Assembly (NCBI GenBank): GCA_964617995.1
Contig: CAZTXD010000028.1
Coordinates: 1-31,529 of the forward strand
Direction of reading: 5' to 3'
DNA length: 31,529 bases
From: CAZTXD01 sp964617995
GTDB taxonomy: Bacteria; Actinomycetota; Acidimicrobiia; Spongiisociales; ZC4RG35
Numbering within the stretch: the stretch's first letter is position 1; the number at the start of each line of letters is the position of its first letter. The notes beneath the pieces are model-generated. The model saw only the letters and a program-made list of their open reading frames with translations. It searched no databases and was not told the DNA's origin. Positions 15,481 through 23,591 of the stretch are shown here, one piece after another. Both the position numbers and the translations under genes were made by a program.

Positions 15481-17619
15481 TCACAAGGGCGGCGGGCCCA
15501 GTTGTCTGCGCGCCTGCGCTGCCCAGCGCAGCAGAGTGGGAACACCCGTGAGGCGTCTCCTGCGCAGCGCTCCGTACGCTCTCCCAGTGATACGCGATAT
15601 CTCGTAGAGACGGATCGCCCACTCGTCGACCGCGGTGTCGAGTGGGGTCGGGCCCGTGGCCTCGTATCCATCGAGAAAAGCACGCCGCCACCCCGCGGCG
15701 AGACCTGCGTTCGGATGGGAAGCGTCATGAGGACTGTTCCCGAACAATGACCGGTGCAGATCGAAGGTGAAGCCGCTCACGTCACGATGTACGTAGTCGA
15801 ACTTGCGCACGTGAGGTGGGTCATGCAAGACGAGGCGGCCGCTGGAGTCGACGGTGACATCGTTGCCTGAGAACCGGTATCCTCGTGCCCGCAGGAGATG
15901 AGGCTCAATGGCCAGGATACGCCGACGGGACACGCCGGCACGTCGAGCCGCTGTCATGAGATCGTCCAGTGCCGCTTCGGTCGACCGGCGATCGGACCTG
16001 TCTGCCGGCTCCGCTGAGTGGTACGCCCCCATCGCCTGGCCACACTGGGTGACCAGCTCATCCAACTTTTCCTTGCCCATCGCGGACATCCCGCCCACCG
16101 GGTCACCGAGGAGTCGCAGGAGGTTGTCACCCGTGACGAAGCGGAGCGCCACGGCAGGGGGTTTCTCCGACCATCCGTGTGTTTCTGGCATCACCACCTC
16201 TCCGCCGGGGAGGCTCCGAAGGAGTGCCCCCACCCTGTGCACCTCTGTCGCGACATACCTTGCGTCGTCCGCAGACCAGCCGTGGCCGATCTTCACCGCG
16301 ATATCGGGGCTGCCGGGCCCGCCCGCCAAGCGAAGGAAATCGGCCTTGAAGCTCTTCCAGCTCTCGGTGACCGACCAAGACGCGCCTGGCTGGTCGGGGG
16401 GTATCGGCAGGTCGATGTCAGCGATCAGGTCGTCCAATGCTTTGTCGTCGAGGAGCGGGGCATTGGTATTGCCGCTGGCAACCCGGTTCAGCATCGCCTG
16501 CATTCTCACCGCTGCGACCTCGCCCCTGAACTCGTTCTCGTAGATTTCGCGGCTGCGCTTCCCGTATGCCTCGCGGCGACGCTGGTCGTTCAGCAGTGCG
16601 AGAACGGCTGCTTCCAATGCCGTGGCATCGCCGGGCGGTACCAGGGTGGCGTTCTCGCGTTCGTGGACGACCTCCCGCAGTGAAGGCAGGTCAGATGCCA
16701 CGATGGGAAGACCGAGCCCCATGGCTTCGATCACCGCACCGCCCAGTCCTTCGTAGAGAGACGGGAAGGTGAACACGTCGGCGGCCGCCATGATGTCGGT
16801 GACGTCCTCACGATGGCCCAAGAGGAATACCCGCCGGAAGAGCCCTAGCGACTCGACCAGGTGGTTCAGGGTCGCCGAAGCATGGCCTTCGCGACCGGAG
16901 ATGACGAGCACCGCTTGGGGGCGGGCCGCAGCCACGCCGGCGAAGGCCTCCAACAAGAAGGTATGCCCCTTCTGGAACTCCTGACGGCCAGCCGTCATCA
17001 CCACCTCGGCGCCCTCGTCGATCCCCAGCGATTCACGAACCCGTCTCCTCCTCTCGGAGGACATCTGGCCGATTCGGCTCTTCTCACGACCTCTCCGTAC
17101 GACCGTGACCCGATTCGGATCCACGCCGAGTTGTTCGACCGCTGAGTCCTTGACTGTCTCGCTCACGGCGTGAAAGTGGTCCGTCAACCTTCGAGACGTG
17201 AATTTGTCGACCGCCCAGACGATCCGCAGGCGCCACCGCCTGACGTTGGGATCCTGTAGACGTGCTGATTCATAGGAAGTGTTGGCGAGATTGGATATCA
17301 CCGGCACGCCGGTTCCGATCGCTGCGACTCGTCCGATCTGGTCGGCGTCGAACAGAGAGGTGTAGAGAAGCGCGGGCTTCTCCGAACGGATCAGCCTCCG
17401 CAAGTCGAGGATCCTGCGAATCCACCCTCTTGCCGTCACATGGACGATCCCGTAGCCAGCGGCGCGGGCCTCTTTCTCGAAGCGCCCACCTCTCTGCAGG
17501 GTCACGAGGACCGGCTCGGCGCCGCCATCCATCAGACGCGGCAGGAGCTCGATGAGCGAGCGCTCCGCCCCTCCCGCGTTGAGGGAGCTGATCACGAACA
17601 TGTACTTGGGTTTGGTCAT
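15481..17619 (-). CDS. Fusion protein: GT4 glycosyltransferase + degenerate kinase-like domain
   Basis: A 712-residue protein. Residues 1-375 form a GT-B family 4 glycosyltransferase, with FVISSLNAGGAERSL at the N-terminus, AGRQEFQKGHTFLLEAF in the hinge region and the donor motif FPSLYEGLGGAVIEAMGLGLP (286-306; the EX7E glutamates are E290 and E298). Residues about 420-690 resemble an APH/kinase fold: AVKIG (441-445) fits the ATP-binding lysine strand, SGNDVTVD (584-591) the metal asparagine and LVLHDPP (597-602) the DFG-like aspartate. The catalytic HGD is missing just before the asparagine (ARGYRF), so the kinase part may be inactive. GGAGAGG precedes the ATG. It reverses the order of domains seen in the kinase-GT2 fusion at 2985-5045. 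Confidence 0.82.
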   Translation of the reverse strand: MTKPKYMFVISSLNAGGAERSLIELLPRLMDGGAEPVLVTLQRGGRFEKEARAAGYGIVHVTARGWIRRILDLRRLIRSEKPALLYTSLFDADQIGRVAAIGTGVPVISNLANTSYESARLQDPNVRRWRLRIVWAVDKFTSRRLTDHFHAVSETVKDSAVEQLGVDPNRVTVVRRGREKSRIGQMSSERRRRVRESLGIDEGAEVVMTAGRQEFQKGHTFLLEAFAGVAAARPQAVLVISGREGHASATLNHLVESLGLFRRVFLLGHREDVTDIMAAADVFTFPSLYEGLGGAVIEAMGLGLPIVASDLPSLREVVHERENATLVPPGDATALEAAVLALLNDQRRREAYGKRSREIYENEFRGEVAAVRMQAMLNRVASGNTNAPLLDDKALDDLIADIDLPIPPDQPGASWSVTESWKSFKADFLRLAGGPGSPDIAVKIGHGWSADDARYVATEVHRVGALLRSLPGGEVVMPETHGWSEKPPAVALRFVTGDNLLRLLGDPVGGMSAMGKEKLDELVTQCGQAMGAYHSAEPADRSDRRSTEAALDDLMTAARRAGVSRRRILAIEPHLLRARGYRFSGNDVTVDSSGRLVLHDPPHVRKFDYVHRDVSGFTFDLHRSLFGNSPHDASHPNAGLAAGWRRAFLDGYEATGPTPLDTAVDEWAIRLYEISRITGRAYGALRRRRLTGVPTLLRWAAQARRQLGPPPL

Positions 17620-17724
17620 CTGGCAGCCTCTCCGTGGGGTGGGAAGCGTGATCCCACAGCTACCTGCAGCGTGGCGGATCGGTTCCCGCCCCGCCGCTCA
17701 TCTCGGTGAGACCGACGCGTCCCT

Positions 17725-18519
17725 TCACGGGCCGGCGTATCGGGATGTCCATCGTCGGACGCGGTCTTCCATGCGAAGACCAGTCCGCATTTTTCGCTCG
17801 AAGAACCACCGACCGTCGGCGAGCTGGACGGGCACTCGGTTGACGAGATGCACGTCGGTGTCGGCAGTCACGGGCCGCCCGGAGCCCAGGGTTGCCGTAT
17901 CGTATCGGGCGCGTACCTCCGCATCAGCTCGAGCGTCCCAATATCCCCATGGATAGGCGAAGTGACGGGGACGTAATCCCAGCCTGAGTTCGATCAGATC
18001 ATTGCAGGTGTCGAGCTCTCTCGCCGCGGTCGTGGAATCGATACCGCGGAGATCTATATGGGTGTGGGTGTGGGCCCCAATGGTCATCAGTCCGCTATCC
18101 AGCATTTCCGTAGCCTGAGACCAGGTCAAGGGCTCGGCGCTCCCGCCGGGTGTCAGAGCCAAGCGTTGCTCCACGGGGGCGGTGGTCAGATAGAGGAGGA
18201 AGGGCAGCCCCCGGGCTCTCAATCGAGGGAACGCCAGGTGATACAGATCCTCGTACCCGTCGTCGAACGTGAGCACGAAGACGCGGTGGGCGTCAGCGTC
18301 GCCCCGGCGATTCAGCGCCTCGTCGAGATCGACCACCTCACCGTGGGCGGTCAACCAGTCGAGATGGTGGGTGAAGGCCTCGAGGGTCACCTCCATCTGT
18401 CGGCCGAGGCCGGCGGCGATCTGGTGATAGATGAGGATCCGGGGACCCGGCATCGGTCGGAGCAGGAGGTCGGCGGCGGCGAAGACACCCTTTGCCGCGC
18501 TTCGGCCGATGTGACTCAT
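17725..18519 (-). CDS. Polysaccharide deacetylase (NodB / carbohydrate esterase 4)
   Basis: A protein of about 264 residues with the CE4 motifs in order: TFDDGYED (catalytic base and metal aspartates), GAHTHTHIDL (two metal histidines) and RHFAYPWGYWD (motif 3). It should remove N- or O-acetyl groups from sugars, probably on the glycan built here. The start is taken at the ATG within a four-base ATGA overlap with the sulfotransferase stop; an in-frame ATG at 18537 would lengthen it by six residues and overlap by 22 bases. No clear signal peptide is visible, although a short hydrophobic stretch occurs near the N-terminus, so its compartment is uncertain. It precedes the GT4 fusion by 105 bases. 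Confidence 0.9.
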   Translation of the reverse strand: MSHIGRSAAKGVFAAADLLLRPMPGPRILIYHQIAAGLGRQMEVTLEAFTHHLDWLTAHGEVVDLDEALNRRGDADAHRVFVLTFDDGYEDLYHLAFPRLRARGLPFLLYLTTAPVEQRLALTPGGSAEPLTWSQATEMLDSGLMTIGAHTHTHIDLRGIDSTTAARELDTCNDLIELRLGLRPRHFAYPWGYWDARADAEVRARYDTATLGSGRPVTADTDVHLVNRVPVQLADGRWFFERKMRTGLRMEDRVRRWTSRYAGP

Positions 18520-19490
18520 GATCCTTCGGGCATCCATTCGAGTTGATGTCCCAGAAGCGCTTCGAGACGTTGGTTTGGCTCGTGGAATATTCGAGCAAGG
18601 TGTTCCCGTGTTCTTTCCGGTATTGGAGCGGTGTCAGGAGCTGTAGCCACGTAGCTGTAGTTCCCGAATCGGGCAGGTAGCCAGGGGCGGATGCCGAGGA
18701 AGTCCAGGATATGGCGGAAGGTGGTCTCCGGCTGATCGAAGAGGGTCCGGCTCGAGAGGATCATCACTCCTTCGCGCGGATAGGAATCGAACCAGCGACC
18801 GAGTTGGTCCGCATACAAGCCCCTGTGAAGATAGGAGAAACGTCGGAGCGCCACAGCCCTGTGCGTCGAGTCACCCTGCCTGATGGCATCCAGATCGGAT
18901 GCGATTCGGGTAGGTTCGCTCTCGAGCGCCCCTTCGAAGGAGAGCGGCTCCAGGCCCAATCGTACGTTGTGTTGGTAATGAGAGTAAGCCCGGCTCGCCG
19001 GCTCCCGGAGGATCGCGATGATCTTGGCCTCCGGCACCAGCTCACTTGCCCTCTGAGGCGCTCGGGGATCAAGCATGTAGTCGGGCGTGGACTCGAATGT
19101 GACGAAAGGCAGCTCGCGGCTCTCATGCCATGCCCTGCGATATGTGAGCGGGAAGTGGGTCAGGTACCAGGAGAGTCCCTCGGAGTAGGCGTCGGAGAAA
19201 TAGCCGGTCTCCTTGCGCAGCGACGGCGCGACGTCGGGATGCCGTCCCAGGTACTTGTAGAGAGAGCTGGTACCGCTTCGCTGCGCCCCGATTATCAGCA
19301 GGTTTGGCAACATCCGGTATCGGGATGTCGGGCGTCTCGCGCGGAATCTGAGGCGGAGTAGGCTACGCCGCGTTCGATTCGGGGCGATCTCCTTGAGGAG
19401 GTCCGCTGCCGCCTGACGGCTCCTGTCGATGGCTGATCTCATCGCTCGACCGACTCCCCGAGATCCTCTCGTTCCAAGCTGTAGGACCAT
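18516..19490 (-). CDS. PAPS-dependent sulfotransferase (heparan N-sulfotransferase-like, Sulfotransfer_1)
   Basis: A 324-residue sulfotransferase. LLIIGAQRSGTSSLYKYL (about 65-82) is the 5'-phosphosulfate loop and AILREPASRAYSHY the 3'-phosphate-binding segment; this pair is typical of the heparan/keratan-type families. The KETGYFSD segment just after the loop also fits that family. The N-terminus is basic. ATG 19490 is the longest start; ATG 19442, behind a GGGGAG, is a reasonable alternative. Its stop overlaps the deacetylase start by four bases. Deacetylation coupled with sulfation is the logic of N-deacetylase/N-sulfotransferase systems, which is suggestive here but unproven. Confidence 0.9.
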   Translation of the reverse strand: MVLQLGTRGSRGVGRAMRSAIDRSRQAAADLLKEIAPNRTRRSLLRLRFRARRPTSRYRMLPNLLIIGAQRSGTSSLYKYLGRHPDVAPSLRKETGYFSDAYSEGLSWYLTHFPLTYRRAWHESRELPFVTFESTPDYMLDPRAPQRASELVPEAKIIAILREPASRAYSHYQHNVRLGLEPLSFEGALESEPTRIASDLDAIRQGDSTHRAVALRRFSYLHRGLYADQLGRWFDSYPREGVMILSSRTLFDQPETTFRHILDFLGIRPWLPARFGNYSYVATAPDTAPIPERTREHLARIFHEPNQRLEALLGHQLEWMPEGS

Positions 19491-19598
19491 AGCGTCGGAG
19501 GCGGCGCATTAATAGGGTCCGGCCGATTCAGCCCGTCGCCCGGTGGTAGGGCCATCTGCTCGTGGTAAGAAGCGGTAGCACCCTGATAGGAATTCCCT

Positions 19599-19617
19599 TC
19601 CACCTCGAGTAGGTGGA
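19599..19617. other. Short hairpin between two sulfotransferase genes
   Basis: A perfect 7-base inverted repeat (TCCACCT / AGGTGGA) with a five-base loop lies in the 153-base gap between the minus-strand genes ending at 19644 and starting at 19490. No T-run follows on either strand, so it is not a standard terminator. It could be an operator or an mRNA structure. Confidence 0.3.
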
Positions 19618-19643
19618 CCGAAAGCTGATCCGAGCTCGGTCGG

Positions 19644-20321
19644 TCAGTCGAAACGCCACCCGAACCGGTCGATCTCCCGGTGAAACAGCTCTGCGACTCG
19701 TTGCCGGGTGTAGTCGTCATACCATTCCTGATACGGGCCGGAGGGCCTGTGACCGCTCTTCGCTCGAGGTAGCTCCAGCTCGGGCAGACCGAGTTTCTCG
19801 GAGACCTCGGTCAGCTCCTCTGCCAGCCGGTCGTATCTGATCACCCGGTCGACGACGACGGTGTCATCGATCGTATATAACGGCCAATTGTCGAACCGCT
19901 CCACCTCCTCGGAGTGGAGGAACTCTCTGAGTGTTCCATATCGTCTGCCGCGGTAGTCGGCGAAGCAGAACGCAGACACCATGCGGTCCCAGGGGTTTCG
20001 CTCCACGGTGAAGGTGAAATAGCCGTCCCATTCACCGGTGTACCGGCGAGCCACGCGGGCACTCATATGGTTGAAGTATGTCGGAACCGTCCGAGTGAGC
20101 ACCCATCTGGCCCAATCTCTTGTATGCCATCGACTGCGCGGGATGGTGAAGTTCTGTGGCGGAGTACCGCCTATCTCCAGTCGACGCTGCTCGTCCTCAG
20201 CGAGCACCGGTGTGATGACGTCCCTGGGCCCTGCGTGCCGGGACAAGGCGAATTCTATGCTCGTCCCGGCAGTCTTCCGCGTCTTGACGAAGATGTAGCC
20301 GAAGCGGTGAGAAATCAGCAC
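19644..20321 (-). CDS. PAPS-dependent sulfotransferase (chondroitin/HNK-1-like, Sulfotransfer_2)
   Basis: A 225-residue sulfotransferase starting at ATG 20321 with MLISHRFGYIFVKTRKTAGTS. KTRKTAGTSIE is the 5'-phosphosulfate loop of the carbohydrate sulfotransferase type that also includes bacterial family 2 members. FTVERNPWDRMVSAF is the 3'-phosphate segment (RNPxxRxxS). It is shorter than its two relatives in the window and belongs to a different subfamily, so it is unlikely to be a recent duplicate of them. The upstream 418-base gap and the divergent haloperoxidase gene suggest that it starts a transcription unit of its own. Confidence 0.9.
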   Translation of the reverse strand: MLISHRFGYIFVKTRKTAGTSIEFALSRHAGPRDVITPVLAEDEQRRLEIGGTPPQNFTIPRSRWHTRDWARWVLTRTVPTYFNHMSARVARRYTGEWDGYFTFTVERNPWDRMVSAFCFADYRGRRYGTLREFLHSEEVERFDNWPLYTIDDTVVVDRVIRYDRLAEELTEVSEKLGLPELELPRAKSGHRPSGPYQEWYDDYTRQRVAELFHREIDRFGWRFD

Positions 20322-20632
20322 TGGGCGAGCATAACCGGGTGTCTGTTCCTGGAGCCACCCGGTTCAGGCCCCACTGTGCCGGTGGTAACCACGCCAGGGG
20401 ATGGGGCGATGCCTCTGGGGAGTAGCGTCGACCTTCGGTCCTTCCCAGGTGACCCACCCCGGGAGTGGAGTCATCCCTGGTCACCTTCATCCTGGCGCAC
20501 GCGCTCTCGTGATCCTTTTCCGAGAATTGCATAGCGGGTCGGGGCGACGCGGCGCGAATTCTTCTCATATGATCCTATCTATGTCGGATGTCGATGACCG
20601 TCGGCGTCCGGCCGGGCACAGGGAGTGAGGAA

Positions 20633-20646
20633 CGGCCTCGAGGCCG
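20633..20646. promoter_or_regulatory. Perfect 14-base palindrome upstream of the haloperoxidase gene
   Basis: CGGCCTCGAGGCCG reads the same on both strands, about 95 bases before the haloperoxidase ATG. It could be an operator for a dimeric regulator. In GC-rich DNA short palindromes are not rare, so support is limited. Confidence 0.35.
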
Positions 20647-20705
20647 CCGTGACGGCACGCGCAATGCGGGCGCAGCCGATCTGATCACCCTGTTCGACGG
20701 TGGCG

Positions 20706-20721
20706 TCGACCGTACGGTCGA
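20706..20721. promoter_or_regulatory. Perfect 16-base palindrome next to the haloperoxidase start (candidate operator)
   Basis: TCGACCGTACGGTCGA is a perfect 16-base palindrome ending 18 bases before the ATG at 20740 and nine bases before the GGGAGG ribosome-binding site. Position and symmetry suit a repressor site that would block transcription or initiation of the haloperoxidase gene. No regulator gene is present in the window. Confidence 0.45.
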
Positions 20722-20739
20722 TCGAGATGGGAGGAAACA

Positions 20740-22650
20740 ATGACCGCGTCATCAGGGAGTTCAGGTCTCATGAGGACACGGGAGAGGTTGGCACGGAGGC
20801 TCGAAGGCGTCGGGGTCGCTCTACTCGCCACCTTCGTGTTGACTGCAGCAGTTCCTGCTACGGCCGACGACCTCTTCGAGCCGAACCCGCATCCCCACAG
20901 CGTAGTCGTGGACTGGGCAGAAGCGATGTTGATCGCCATCCCGCAGAACCCACCCGCTCCCACGGTGACGACCTGGAGGATGTGGGTCGTCATGTCGGCC
21001 ATCTATGACGCCTGGTCGATGTATCACCCGACGGCGATGCCTACCGAGATGGAGTTCGGTCTGAAGCGTCCAGCTCATGAACAGACCGAGTCCAACATGA
21101 GAGAAGCCGTCAGCCATGCTGCGCACAGGACACTGTCGATCGTGTATCCGAATCAGGAGGCGCTGTTCGACCAGGTGCTGAGCGAGCTCGGCTTCGCGGC
21201 TTCGGACAGCTCCGACCCGACCACCCCTGCGGGAATTGGAAACATCGCCGCTCAGAACGTCATCGACGCCCGACTCGCCGACGGCTCCAACGCTAGTGGC
21301 GGGTTCCTTCAGCTCACCTCGGACACGTTCCCCGTTCTCTACTCGCCGGTGAACAGCGGGCATGCCGATGACCCCAATGGGTTGAACGGTCCCGACTTCG
21401 ACCCCAACCGCTGGGTACCGCTCGACGTCCCCAACGGGACTCTCCTCGATCGAGACGGAAACCCGACCTATGACCCTGACGACTCTTCGACGTACTCCAG
21501 TCAGTCCTTCTTGACGCCCCATTGGGGAGCGGTCCGGCCGTTCGCCATGGAGTTCGGAGGTCAGTTCCGTCCGCCCCCTCCGCCCCGACTGGGATCGAGC
21601 GAGCCGTACACAGATGCCCTCGGCAACGTCAGCACCGAGGATGAGGCCTACCGGTCGCAGACAGCCGCGGTCCTCGACTTCAGCGCCCAATTGACCGATG
21701 AGCGCAAGGTCATAGCGGAGTTCTGGGCCGATGGCCCCACTACCTGGACGCCCCCCGGCCACTGGGTGCAGCTCGCCATCGGCATCTCACTCCGGGACGG
21801 GCATGGGATCGAAGACGACGCCAAGATGTTCATGGTGCTCGCCGGAGCCCTTCTCGACGCCGGCATATCGGCATGGGAGACCAAGCGTCACTACGACTTC
21901 ATAAGGCCCATATCTGCGATCCGATACCTGTATCGAGGCGTCCCGGTCGACGCATGGGGGGGACCGAACAAGGGAACCGTATCGATCGAGGGATCGACCT
22001 GGCAACCCTATCAGTCGTTGACGTTCGTCACCCCGCCGTTCGCCGAGTACACGTCCGGGCACAGCACGTTCAGTCGTGCGTCGGCCGAAGTCCTCACCGC
22101 CTTCGCCGGGTCACCAGCGATGTATGATGGAACGACGTTGCTGGGTCGTGACCACGACGGAGACGGTGACGAGGACCTCTTCGGCCGTCATGTGGCCACG
22201 CCCGGATCGCTCATGTTCGAGGAGGGTCCAGTATCGACGGTGGTACTGACCTGGGACACGTTCCTCGACGCCGCCGACGAGGCGGGCGTGTCCCGGCTCT
22301 ACGGAGGCATCCACTTCCAAGACGGTGACTTACGAGGGCGTGAGGCTGGTCGGCAGATCGGGCAGCTCGCCTTCCGGTGGGCGGAGCTGCACTGGGATCC
22401 GTTCGGTGAGATGGCCCGCACTGTGGACGAGTATGCCGCCAGCGGTGAAGTGACGAAGGGGGCAGCGACGAGTCTCACCAAACTGATAGGCGCGGCGGCC
22501 GCAAGCTTCTCCGGTAACCGGCACCTAGCCGGCTGCAAGCAGCTGGATGCCCTGGCGACCACGGTAGCCGCTCATCAAGGAGTGGGAGACACCGCCCGCG
22601 CGTGGCTCGCGAGGCAGGTGTCCGCGGTCTCCGCTTCGCTTTGTCAATGA
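20740..22650 (+). CDS. Secreted vanadium-dependent haloperoxidase-type protein (PAP2 superfamily)
   Basis: A 636-residue protein with a cleavable signal peptide (basic RTRERLARRLEG, hydrophobic core, AVPATADD cleavage region). Every vanadate-binding residue of the haloperoxidase/PAP2 fold is present with the right spacing: Lys382 and Arg389 (KRHYDFIR, seven apart), Ser439-Gly440-His441 (SGHS) and Arg519 with His525 (RLYGGIH, six apart). These correspond to K353, R360, S402-G403-H404, R490 and H496 of the fungal chloroperoxidase. A PAP2-type phosphatase activity remains possible because the folds share these residues. GGGAGG precedes the ATG. The gene stands alone between divergent and tandem neighbours. 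Vanadium enzymes can halogenate pyrroles, but a link with the pyrrole-type module here is only speculation. Confidence 0.88.
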   Translation: MTASSGSSGLMRTRERLARRLEGVGVALLATFVLTAAVPATADDLFEPNPHPHSVVVDWAEAMLIAIPQNPPAPTVTTWRMWVVMSAIYDAWSMYHPTAMPTEMEFGLKRPAHEQTESNMREAVSHAAHRTLSIVYPNQEALFDQVLSELGFAASDSSDPTTPAGIGNIAAQNVIDARLADGSNASGGFLQLTSDTFPVLYSPVNSGHADDPNGLNGPDFDPNRWVPLDVPNGTLLDRDGNPTYDPDDSSTYSSQSFLTPHWGAVRPFAMEFGGQFRPPPPPRLGSSEPYTDALGNVSTEDEAYRSQTAAVLDFSAQLTDERKVIAEFWADGPTTWTPPGHWVQLAIGISLRDGHGIEDDAKMFMVLAGALLDAGISAWETKRHYDFIRPISAIRYLYRGVPVDAWGGPNKGTVSIEGSTWQPYQSLTFVTPPFAEYTSGHSTFSRASAEVLTAFAGSPAMYDGTTLLGRDHDGDGDEDLFGRHVATPGSLMFEEGPVSTVVLTWDTFLDAADEAGVSRLYGGIHFQDGDLRGREAGRQIGQLAFRWAELHWDPFGEMARTVDEYAASGEVTKGAATSLTKLIGAAAASFSGNRHLAGCKQLDALATTVAAHQGVGDTARAWLARQVSAVSASLCQ

Positions 22651-22740
22651 CGGCTGGGTGTCGGTTGGTCGATGCTCCGAGGATCGTGAACAGGTTCGTG
22701 TAGAGGTTTGCCAGATCTAAGGCATGGCGTAGAGGCCCCT

Positions 22741-22767
22741 TTGATCGGCGGTTCGAGCGGTTATCAT
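22741..22767 (+). promoter_or_regulatory. Possible promoter of the CDP-sugar cassette
   Basis: TTGATC (22741-22746) and TATCAT (22762-22767) are separated by 15 bases, ending 49 bases before the rfbF ATG. The spacing is a little short. The 166-base gap after the haloperoxidase gene fits an independent start for the four-gene unit. Confidence 0.35.
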
Positions 22768-22816
22768 GTGGCCGCGGGCAATCGTTACAGCGAGTGGGGC
22801 AAGTGGAGGCGAGGCT

Positions 22817-23590
22817 ATGAAGACGGCCATTCTGGCTGGGGGAATGGGTACGCGCCTGGCGGAGGAGACAGAGATCCGTCCGAAACCGATGGTGGAGATC
22901 GGCAATCGGCCCATTCTCTGGCACATCATGAGCCACTATCACCATTACGGCTTCGATCACTTCGTAGTAGCGCTGGGGTACAAGGGCGACTACATCAAGC
23001 GCTATTTCGCCGACTATCACGCGTCGGTGCGAAGCATGAGGGTGCATGTGGGTAGCGGTGAGGTCGAGGTCCACGATGACGGCGAGAGCGAGAAGTGGAC
23101 CGTCGACCTGGTCGAGACCGGACGCTGGACCAACACCGGTGGCAGGATCAAGCGCCTCGCCCCCTGGCTCGGCGACGAGACGTTCTTCCTGACCTGGGGT
23201 GACGGGTTGTCCAACGTCGACGTCAACGCCCTCCTCGCCTTCCACCGTTCCCATGGTCGACTGCTCACCGTCACCGCCGTGCATCCTCCGCCCCGTTTCG
23301 GCCAGCTGGTGCTCGATGGCGACACCGTGGTCGATTTCACGGAGAAGCCGCTCGACAAGGGCTGGATCAACGGCGCGTTCTTCGTTTGCGAGCCGGGCGT
23401 CTTCGACTACATCGCCGATGACGACACGCTCTTTGAGAAGGAGCCAATGCAGAACCTGGCCGCGGACGGCCAGCTCAAGGCGTTCCGGCACGAGGGGTTC
23501 TGGCAACCGATGGACACGCTGCGCGACAAGGTACTGCTGAACGATCTTTGGGATGGCGGCTCGCCCCCATGGCGAGTCTGGAAGGTTTGA
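22817..23590 (+). CDS. rfbF: Glucose-1-phosphate cytidylyltransferase
   Basis: A 257-residue enzyme, the usual length for RfbF. It makes CDP-glucose from CTP and glucose-1-phosphate, the entry step for CDP-linked deoxysugars. The N-terminus reads MKTAILAGGMGTRLAEETEI, followed by RPKPMVEIGNRPILWHIM, the nucleotidyltransferase signature. LTWGDGLSNVDV carries the metal-binding aspartate, and FTEKP and the C-terminal FWQPMDTLRDK are also typical. The start is ATG 22817 with GGAGG seven bases upstream; the frame extends further back without a ribosome-binding site. It heads a tight cassette with the SDR (TTG start one base after its stop) and two methyltransferases. CDP-glucose 4,6-dehydratase (RfbG), the expected next step, is not in the window. 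Confidence 0.95.
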   Translation: MKTAILAGGMGTRLAEETEIRPKPMVEIGNRPILWHIMSHYHHYGFDHFVVALGYKGDYIKRYFADYHASVRSMRVHVGSGEVEVHDDGESEKWTVDLVETGRWTNTGGRIKRLAPWLGDETFFLTWGDGLSNVDVNALLAFHRSHGRLLTVTAVHPPPRFGQLVLDGDTVVDFTEKPLDKGWINGAFFVCEPGVFDYIADDDTLFEKEPMQNLAADGQLKAFRHEGFWQPMDTLRDKVLLNDLWDGGSPPWRVWKV

Positions 23591-23591
23591 G

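Larger units (their letters stand above)
20322..20739. other. 418-base divergent intergenic region
   Basis: No convincing gene is visible between the sulfotransferase start and the haloperoxidase start. A 15-codon frame at 20581-20628 has no ribosome-binding site. The region contains two perfect palindromes listed separately and a locally AT-richer stretch around 20560-20580 (catatgatcctatct). I could not find a well-spaced promoter pair. Confidence 0.5.

Noticed and set aside
20821..21762. A 313-codon minus-strand frame opposite the haloperoxidase gene
   Set aside because: The plus-strand protein has a complete active site and signal peptide, while the opposite frame shows only valine/glycine/arginine-rich low-complexity sequence.
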